Part shown: positions 6,092 to 11,524 of the stretch, in pieces | How the letters are laid out: each line of letters starts with the position of its first letter | Numbering within the stretch: the first letter of the stretch is position 1 | Source: Desulfobacteraceae bacterium | Lineage (GTDB): Bacteria > Desulfobacterota > Desulfobacteria > Desulfobacterales > Desulfosalsimonadaceae | Reading direction: 5' to 3' | DNA: 11,524 nt | Assembly (NCBI GenBank): GCA_021162325.1 | Contig: JAGGYV010000066.1 | Coordinates: 1-11,524, forward strand | Made by a program: the position numbers and the translations under genes | Notes under the pieces: model-generated | Databases searched by the model: none | What the model saw: only the letters and a program-made list of their open reading frames with translations | What the model was told of the DNA's origin: nothing

Positions 6092-7378
6092 CTAAGCGTT
6101 GTACAATTTTGAATTGGTGATGTGTCCGGCAATCGCCGTTGCGGAAGCAGTAGCGGGGCTCATCAGATGAACCATACCGCCCTTGCCCATTCGTCCGAAA
6201 AAATTCCGGTTCGTGGTGGACGCACAAACTTCACCTTCCGCAATAACCCCGTTACTCATTCCCAGACATGCGCCGCAGGTAGGATTGGTGACACAAAACC
6301 CGGCATCCATAAATATTTTGATGATCCCTTCTTCCAGCGCCTTGCTGAAAATTTCCGGTGTTGCCGGTGATACGATTCCGCGGACAGCATCGCTGATTTT
6401 TTTCCCTTTTAACACCTCAGCCGCCACGCGGAGATCTTCGATTCTCCCATTGGTACAGGAACCGATATATACCTGATCGACCGGTGTGCCGTCCATTTCA
6501 CTGACCGGCTTAACAGTGTCCGGCTTATACCCGTAGGTCACCTGCGGCGTGAGGCCACCGGCATCTATTGTGATCACATCATCATATGCCGCATCTGCAT
6601 CCGGGCAAAATTTTTCAAAAGCGGTTAACGCCGCCTGTTTGGATTCATATTCGTCAGAAATAAAAGCCCAAAGGTAATCCACGGTGTTCATATCCGGATA
6701 GCAGATACCGCTCGTACCGCCAGCTTCAATCGCCATATTGCAAAGTGTCATCCGCGCTTCCATGCTCATTTGATCAACCACAGGCCCGGCAAATTCAATG
6801 ACTTTGTTGGTTGCGCCGTCCACTCCCAGCTGACCGATAATGGAAAGGATCAAATCTTTGGCATATACTCCTTGAGGCAGCGTTCCGATGATTTCAATTT
6901 TGATGGTTTTAGGATAATGGAATGCGCATACCCCTTTTAAAATACCCACCTCCAGATCAGTCGTACCGACACCCGCTGCAAAGGCACCAAAAGCGCCATG
7001 GGTACAGGTATGGGAATCGCCCATAATGATGGTATACCCCGGGCGGACAAATCCTTTTTCAGGAAAAATTGCATGACAAACGCCATTTCGGCCGATATCA
7101 AAAAAATCCTTAATATCATTTCGTTTTGCCCAGTCCCGGATAATTTTTCCCTGTAAAGCGGTCTTGGAATCCTTGGCCGGCGTTACATGGTCAATAACGG
7201 CTTTTATTTTCGCAGGATCATAAACACGATCTTTGCCGCGACTCACCAAATCATTAACTGCCACGGGAGTTGTTATTTCATGACAAAAAACCGAATCCAG
7301 TTTTATGACATGAATATCACCATATGGATTGTCAACATAGTGCGCATCAAAAATTTTTTCAGCAACCGTTCTACCCAT
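6092..7378 (-). CDS. leuC: LeuC-type isomerase/dehydratase large subunit
   Basis: This 428-residue protein is the [4Fe-4S] large subunit of a LeuCD-type enzyme (the shorter form of about 420 residues). The cluster ligands are C308 in YIGSCTNGR and C368 and C371 in NPTCGAC. GDSHTCTHGAFGA at 120-132 is the aconitase-family signature. Nothing appears truncated. The start is supported by AAGGAG about 6 bases before the ATG. By homology it acts in leucine synthesis (2- to 3-isopropylmalate), but this subfamily includes homoaconitase and dimethylmalate dehydratase, and no leuA or leuB is nearby. The neighbouring kor operon leaves open a role in a citrate-to-2-oxoglutarate route. It lies 19 bp after the HIT gene, so the two are probably co-transcribed. 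Confidence 0.88.
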   Translation of the reverse strand: MGRTVAEKIFDAHYVDNPYGDIHVIKLDSVFCHEITTPVAVNDLVSRGKDRVYDPAKIKAVIDHVTPAKDSKTALQGKIIRDWAKRNDIKDFFDIGRNGVCHAIFPEKGFVRPGYTIIMGDSHTCTHGAFGAFAAGVGTTDLEVGILKGVCAFHYPKTIKIEIIGTLPQGVYAKDLILSIIGQLGVDGATNKVIEFAGPVVDQMSMEARMTLCNMAIEAGGTSGICYPDMNTVDYLWAFISDEYESKQAALTAFEKFCPDADAAYDDVITIDAGGLTPQVTYGYKPDTVKPVSEMDGTPVDQVYIGSCTNGRIEDLRVAAEVLKGKKISDAVRGIVSPATPEIFSKALEEGIIKIFMDAGFCVTNPTCGACLGMSNGVIAEGEVCASTTNRNFFGRMGKGGMVHLMSPATASATAIAGHITNSKLYNA

Positions 7379-7397
7379 TATTTCTCCTTACAAATAT

Positions 7398-7730
7398 TTA
7401 TTCCCATCCGCCGATTAAATGAAGATGCAGATGAAACACCTCCTGGCCGCCGCCTTTTTCCACGTTGAAAAACAGCCGATATCCGGATTTATTCACGGAC
7501 ATTTTTTCAGCCATATCCCTGGCTGTCATAATTAGATCACTGACAATCGTTGTGTCCGAATCCTCCAGATCATTAATACTGCGGATATGTTTTTTCGGAA
7601 CAAGCAACAGGTGAATGGGAGCCAACGGGTTAATGTCCTTAAAAACAATCAATTGATCGTCTTCATACAGAAACTCGGTGGGGATTTGTTTGTTAATTAT
7701 TTTACAAAAAATACAGTCTTCGTTTTCCAT
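7398..7730 (-). CDS. HIT-family nucleotide-binding protein (HinT-like)
   Basis: Taken from the ATG at 7730 this is a 110-residue histidine-triad protein. The N-terminal DCIFCKI and the C-terminal triad HLHLHLIGG (H100, H102, H104) are diagnostic for the HinT/PKCI branch, which hydrolyses nucleoside phosphoramidates and acyl-adenylates such as aminoacyl-AMP. An upstream in-frame TTG at 7748 would add six residues, but family members normally begin just before the CIFCKI motif, so the ATG is preferred; GGAG lies 12 bases upstream, a little far. An out-of-frame ATG lies between that GGAG and the chosen start. The gene leads directly into leuC. A TATAAA some 50-60 bases upstream on the minus strand could be a -10 box, without a clear -35. 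Confidence 0.92.
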   Translation of the reverse strand: MENEDCIFCKIINKQIPTEFLYEDDQLIVFKDINPLAPIHLLLVPKKHIRSINDLEDSDTTIVSDLIMTARDMAEKMSVNKSGYRLFFNVEKGGGQEVFHLHLHLIGGWE

Positions 7731-7812
7731 GGTTGATTCATTCTCCAATTTTAGCTTTAATCATAGAAACAGAATCTTTGCCTTTATTTATAGACTCTCT
7801 ATCCGATTTAAT

Positions 7813-8017
7813 TTATCCGGGCTTGACGACAAGAATAAAAGTTTTATCCAGCGAACGGACCCGCTTCACACTGATATCTCCCATAATAAACGCTTCTGAT
7901 TTTAACATTTTTTTACGACCAATGACAACCATATCATATTGACCTTTGTTAAAAAAATCGATTATACCTTCCGTAACCGATGGCTACGGATCCGTCAAGA
8001 GCTGTATATTAATCTGA
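7813..8017 (-). pseudogene. Remnant of a universal stress protein (UspA) gene
   Basis: On the minus strand, from the end of aat toward the TAA at 7813-7815, one frame encodes the C-terminal part of a Usp domain. It reads about NIQLLTDP, a TAG stop (7984-7986), then TEGIIDFFNKGQYDMVVIGR, then KKMLKSEAFIMGDISVK and an end in ILVVKPG. This matches the Usp pattern of a hydrophobic strand, Gly, and a later MGD-S motif. The N-terminal half is absent, the frame is interrupted, and in the ATP-binding G-2X-G-9X-G pattern the middle Gly is Lys. The matching frame seems to run back into the last bases of aat. The only late ATG would give about 39 residues. I infer a decaying, non-functional fragment. 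Confidence 0.7.
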
Positions 8018-8728
8018 TTATTTGCATCTATTGCAAAATTCCTGAAAGGCGATTTTCCAGCTCCCTTTTAACGTTTTCCGGGCCACTGATAGCTGCAGTC
8101 GCTGTAAAAACAGTGACCGTGACACTTCCACCGCCCCCATGCGCTTTAAATGATCGGTTTTAACCTGGCAGTCAACTAAATCAAAAGACAACGTCTCTAA
8201 AAAATGACACAATGACACAAGTGCTATTTTGGAGGCGTTGCTGACATACGAGAACATGGATTCACCAAAGAAACTGCCGCCCAATGATAAACCGTAAAGA
8301 CCGCCGACCAGTTCACCCTGAGACCAGACTTCAATAGAATGGGCATACCCGGATTTAAAAAGACGGCAATACGCATCGATCATTTCTTCACCAATCCATG
8401 TTTCCTGTAAATTTTTGACGCGTACAGAAGCACAGGCAACAATCACGCGATCAAACACCGTATCGCAGGTTATTTTAAATGCCCCCTGCCGGATGGCCCG
8501 ATTTAAACGCTTTGAAACATGAACAGCAGTCGGATATAGCAGAAGACGCGGATCCGGGGACCACCATAGGACTGGCCCATCTTCAGTGAACCAGGGGAAT
8601 ATTCCCATTTGATATGCCAGTAAAATCCGTTTTTCAGTCAAATCGCCCCCCACCGCCAGCAACCCCTCAGGTTCTGCAAAATGCGGCGGCGGAAATAAAT
8701 TTTTTTCAGACAAACGAAAAATCGGCAT
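8018..8728 (-). CDS. aat: Leucyl/phenylalanyl-tRNA--protein transferase
   Basis: This 236-residue enzyme transfers Leu or Phe from charged tRNA to the N-terminal Arg or Lys of proteins, creating a primary N-degron. Family landmarks are all present: FPPPHFAEPEGLLAVGGDL near residues 12-30, GIFPWF (42-47), WWSPDPR (55-61), TWIGEEMIDAY (110-120), the long GGLYGLSLGGSFFGESMFS stretch (142-160), and DCQ at 186-188, the Asp and Gln positions implicated in catalysis. Length matches the E. coli enzyme (234). The gene starts 8 bp after the clpA stop with no clear ribosome binding site, suggesting coupled translation. The last codons lie against the Usp remnant, so the extreme C-terminal tail may have been altered by that junction. 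Confidence 0.95.
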   Translation of the reverse strand: MPIFRLSEKNLFPPPHFAEPEGLLAVGGDLTEKRILLAYQMGIFPWFTEDGPVLWWSPDPRLLLYPTAVHVSKRLNRAIRQGAFKITCDTVFDRVIVACASVRVKNLQETWIGEEMIDAYCRLFKSGYAHSIEVWSQGELVGGLYGLSLGGSFFGESMFSYVSNASKIALVSLCHFLETLSFDLVDCQVKTDHLKRMGAVEVSRSLFLQRLQLSVARKTLKGSWKIAFQEFCNRCK

Positions 8729-8736
8729 GCTGACAA

Positions 8737-10977
8737 TCAGGAATAATTAAACATCAGTTGGTTATCTTTAACTTTAACATAGACACCCCCGCCCTTTGTT
8801 AACCGCCCGAAAAGGATCTGATCCGTTAGGACATCCTTGATTTCCTTCTGGATCAGTCGGTCAAGGGGCCTGGCACCGAAATGCGGGTCAAAGCCTTTTT
8901 CAGCCAGCCACTGCCGGGCAGGATTTGATAATTTGAGGGAAATTTTTTTAACGGTGAGCTGGGGGGCAAAGTCATTAATAAATTTATCCACCACCCGTTC
9001 CATGATTTTCAAATTTAACGATTTGAATGTAATAATATCATCCAGCCGGTTTCTAAACTCCGGGCTGAAGAATTCATTCACTGCTTTTTTACCTTTTGTG
9101 GCCGGATCAATGGCGGAATCACCACCAAAACCGATGTTGGTGCTGACCATTTCACGAGCCCCCGCATTGGATGTCATGATCAGGATAATATTCCTGAAAT
9201 CCGACGCCTTGCCGTTATTGTCGGTTAATGAGGCATGATCCATCACCTGAAGAAGGATGCTGTAAAGATCCATATGCGCTTTTTCAATTTCATCAAGCAG
9301 CAATACACTGTATGGATGTTTACGGATCTGATCGGTCAGCAGACCGCCCTGGTCAAACCCGATATATCCGGGGGGGGCGCCGATGAGTCGCGCCACTGAA
9401 TGTTTTTCCATATATTCACTCATGTCATAGCGTAAAAACTGAACCCCGAGCAATTTTGAGATCTGCCTGGCAACTTCGGTTTTTCCAACCCCGGTGGGTC
9501 CGGTAAATAGAAAGGACCCGATGGGTCTTTCCGGAGCGCTCAGGCCGGCCCGAGACCGTTTGATGGCGGTTACAAGAGATCCGATCGCCTCATCCTGACC
9601 GAAAATCTTTTCCTTCAAGCGGTCAGTTAAAAATTCCAGGTTTGATCGGTCTGACGTACTCACACTCTGGGTGGGAATTTTCGCGATTGTTGAAACCACT
9701 TTTTCAACATCCGACGGCTGCACCCGTTTCCGGGTCCTGGAAGTTGAAAGCCGCAGCAAAACGCCGGCTTCATCAATCACATCAATGGCCTTGTCCGGCA
9801 AAAAGCGATCGTTTATGTGCTTGGCGGAAAGCTCCGCGGCTGCTACAAGCGCCTTGTCCGTATATTTAATCTTGTGATGATCTTCATAATAGACCTTCAG
9901 TCCTTTAAGAATCCTGACTGTATCGAATACGGAGGGTTCGGCGATTTCTATTTTTTCAAACCGGCGAGAAAACGCCCGGTCTTTATCAAAAAAGTTTTTA
10001 AATTCTTCATATGTTGTGGAGCCAATACATCGCAAATCACCGGTTAAAAGAGATGGCTTTAAAATATTGGACGCATCCATAGAACCGCTGCTGGTTGCCC
10101 CGGCACCAATAATCGTATGAATCTCATCAATAAACAAAATAGCATTTTTCTTTGTTTGCAAAGACGTAATAATTGATTTTAAACGTTGCTCAAAATCTCC
10201 CCGATACTTGGTTCCGGCCAGCAGCGCGCCTAAATCCAGAGAATAAATCCGGGCATCAGCAAGCATATCCGGAATTTCATTTTCGGCTATTTTCTGCGCC
10301 AGCCCTTCGGCCATGGCCGTCTTTCCCACACCAGCATCCCCCACAAACACGGGATTATTTTTCCGACGGCGGCAAAGAACCTGAATAATCCGCTGCATTT
10401 CCGATTCCCGTCCGATCAGCGGGTCCAGCTTACCGGAAATGGCCCGCTCCACCAGATCAATGGTAAAGGCTTCCAATGGGTCTGTTTTTGCTTTTTTTAC
10501 CTTTTGCTTTGCAATCACACCGGCGGGAGGATCTTCCTTATAAAGTTCCTCCCGGGTACCGTGAGAAATCACATTTAATACGTCAAGCCGGGTAATCCCT
10601 TCGGCTGCCATGAAATAGGACGCATGTGATTTTTTTTCCTCCAGCATAGATGCCAGAAGATCACCAATATAAACGGTTTCCTTTTCTGCAGAACGGACGT
10701 GATTCACCGCGCGCTGTATAACACGCTGAAATCGCATGGTCTGTTGCAGAACATATTCCTGATCATCCGGAACCCGATCAAGTTTTTTATTAAAAAAATT
10801 CTCCAGCTCATTCTGAATATTTTGCACATCCCCGCCGCAGGATTCAATCAGTACAATTCCACCGGTATCATGAACAATTGCGTAAAGAATATGCTCAATG
10901 CAGACATACTCATGTCTTCGTTTACGGGCTTCTTTGACCGCTGTACTCAATATGGCGCTTAATCCTTTGCTAATCAT
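8737..10977 (-). CDS. clpA: ATP-dependent Clp protease ATP-binding subunit ClpA
   Basis: This 746-residue AAA+ unfoldase is close to the usual ClpA length (about 758). Order: N-domain (1-140) that docks ClpS; D1 ATPase with Walker A GDAGVGKT (213-220), Walker B LFIDEIH (281-287) and arginine-finger region RRFEK (338-342); D2 ATPase with Walker A GPTGVGKT (493-500), Walker B LLLDEIEKAH (559-568) and sensor-2 GARPLDR (701-707). The ClpP-docking loop is IGF at 615-617, so it should work with ClpP, which is not in the window. There is no ClpB/ClpC-type middle coiled coil between D1 and D2, supporting ClpA over those paralogues. It starts 4 bp after the clpS stop, with AAAGG inside the clpS end, so translation is probably coupled. 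Confidence 0.96.
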   Translation of the reverse strand: MISKGLSAILSTAVKEARKRRHEYVCIEHILYAIVHDTGGIVLIESCGGDVQNIQNELENFFNKKLDRVPDDQEYVLQQTMRFQRVIQRAVNHVRSAEKETVYIGDLLASMLEEKKSHASYFMAAEGITRLDVLNVISHGTREELYKEDPPAGVIAKQKVKKAKTDPLEAFTIDLVERAISGKLDPLIGRESEMQRIIQVLCRRRKNNPVFVGDAGVGKTAMAEGLAQKIAENEIPDMLADARIYSLDLGALLAGTKYRGDFEQRLKSIITSLQTKKNAILFIDEIHTIIGAGATSSGSMDASNILKPSLLTGDLRCIGSTTYEEFKNFFDKDRAFSRRFEKIEIAEPSVFDTVRILKGLKVYYEDHHKIKYTDKALVAAAELSAKHINDRFLPDKAIDVIDEAGVLLRLSTSRTRKRVQPSDVEKVVSTIAKIPTQSVSTSDRSNLEFLTDRLKEKIFGQDEAIGSLVTAIKRSRAGLSAPERPIGSFLFTGPTGVGKTEVARQISKLLGVQFLRYDMSEYMEKHSVARLIGAPPGYIGFDQGGLLTDQIRKHPYSVLLLDEIEKAHMDLYSILLQVMDHASLTDNNGKASDFRNIILIMTSNAGAREMVSTNIGFGGDSAIDPATKGKKAVNEFFSPEFRNRLDDIITFKSLNLKIMERVVDKFINDFAPQLTVKKISLKLSNPARQWLAEKGFDPHFGARPLDRLIQKEIKDVLTDQILFGRLTKGGGVYVKVKDNQLMFNYS

Positions 10978-10981
10978 AGTA

Positions 10982-11296
10982 TTATGCCTTTTCGATGGAA
11001 CTTTTCAAAGGAAAGCCTCTTTCCGTTGCAAGTTCATGCGTTGTTTCCACTTTTGTTTCTGCAATTTCAAACGTATAAATACCGCAGACACCATACCCGA
11101 TTTTATGAACATTGAGCATAATCCGGGTCGCTTCCTCAAATGTTTTATGAAAAACACTCATCAGTAATTCCACAACAAATTCCATGGTGGTATAGTCATC
11201 ATTGTGCAGCAGCACTTTATACATGGGAGGTTCGGTTATATTTTCCCGGGTTTCTGAAATTACCTCACCCTCTGTTTCCGGGGTCAATTCGTTCAT
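10982..11296 (-). CDS. clpS: ATP-dependent Clp protease adaptor ClpS
   Basis: This 104-residue adaptor (E. coli 106) binds N-terminal Leu, Phe, Tyr or Trp and passes the protein to ClpA. The core begins at PPMYKVLLHNDDYTTMEFVV. Pocket residues match at a constant offset from E. coli: N32, D33, D34, T36, M38, V41 and H64, with L97 near the C-terminus. The N-terminal 22 residues form a Glu/Thr-rich flexible extension needed for delivery. The Pro normally in DDYTPMEF is Thr here, a common variant. The start is supported by GGAG 6 bases upstream. It is the first gene of clpS-clpA-aat; a promoter must lie in the AT-rich region to the right, but no convincing one was identified. Confidence 0.96.
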   Translation of the reverse strand: MNELTPETEGEVISETRENITEPPMYKVLLHNDDYTTMEFVVELLMSVFHKTFEEATRIMLNVHKIGYGVCGIYTFEIAETKVETTHELATERGFPLKSSIEKA

Positions 11297-11524
11297 TTAA
11301 TGCTCCAAATCGTACACAAAATCAACTGGCTGTAATCAATTAAAAGTTATATTTCTATGATTAAAAATAAACCCATTGTTTTCAAACAATAAAAATTAAG
11401 TATTAATATAAACACGTCTTGAATAGAATGCCATTATTAATAAAATTTTTCAAAAAAATAATGGAAAGATTTAAAATAATTTTGAATTATTGATAAAAAA
11501 AAGAAAAAATTTAAGGACTGGAAC
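11297..11524. promoter_or_regulatory. AT-rich upstream region of clpS
   Basis: This region carries no gene and is much richer in A and T than the coding part. It must contain the promoter of the minus-strand clpS-clpA-aat unit unless that begins outside the window. An A/T-only inverted repeat, ATTGTT (11375-11380) and AACAAT (11385-11390), could be a weak hairpin or operator. The plus strand ends with AAGGA about ten bases before the edge, which could be the ribosome binding site of a divergent gene starting just outside; this is speculative. Confidence 0.35.

Noticed and set aside
7730..7748. TTG start at 7748 for the HIT protein
   Set aside because: It adds six residues before the usual family N-terminus, and the ATG at 7730 gives the expected start just ahead of CIFCKI.
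8737..10977. ClpB or ClpC instead of ClpA
   Set aside because: There is no middle coiled-coil insertion between D1 and D2, an IGF ClpP loop is present, and clpS is adjacent.

Overview
The window looks like chromosomal DNA of a strictly anaerobic Desulfobacterota species, most likely from the Desulfobacterales. This rests on three things: a four-subunit ferredoxin-linked 2-oxoacid oxidoreductase (kor), a clpS-clpA-aat cluster, and gene-free gaps holding palindromic repeats of kinds I associate from memory with these genomes. The lineage is inferred from gene style, not from a marker gene.

Layout. Positions 1-443 hold no gene but contain a dyad at the left edge and a 155-bp inverted-repeat element. 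A plus-strand gene (444-1238) encodes a two-helix membrane protein with a DUF2760 domain. From its stop codon, positions 1236-1667 form a MITE-like element with 28-bp terminal inverted repeats, and a nested set of GC-rich palindromes sits inside it. A plus-strand MerR-family regulator (1751-2455) follows and ends one base from the convergent korC.

Everything from 2457 to 11296 is on the minus strand. In transcription order it runs clpS, clpA, aat, a broken universal stress protein remnant, a HIT-family protein, a LeuC-type large subunit, a LeuD-type small subunit, korD, korA, korB, korC. The clpS-clpA-aat genes are 4 and 8 bp apart and form an N-degron unit: Aat attaches Leu or Phe to proteins with N-terminal Arg or Lys, ClpS captures such N-ends, and ClpA unfolds the protein for ClpP (not in the window). 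The HIT gene and leuC are 19 bp apart. leuC and leuD are separated by 228 bp of repeats. The kor genes overlap or nearly touch, and encode a complete enzyme converting a 2-oxoacid plus CoA to an acyl-CoA, CO2 and reduced ferredoxin.

I see no CRISPR array, tRNA, rRNA, integrase, transposase gene or recognisable defence system. The least ordinary content is in the gaps: the composite palindromic element at 1236-1667, whose hairpin copies differ by a compensated base pair; the TIR element at 170-324; the inverted, tandem-like repeats between leuC and leuD; and the decaying stress-protein remnant abutting aat.
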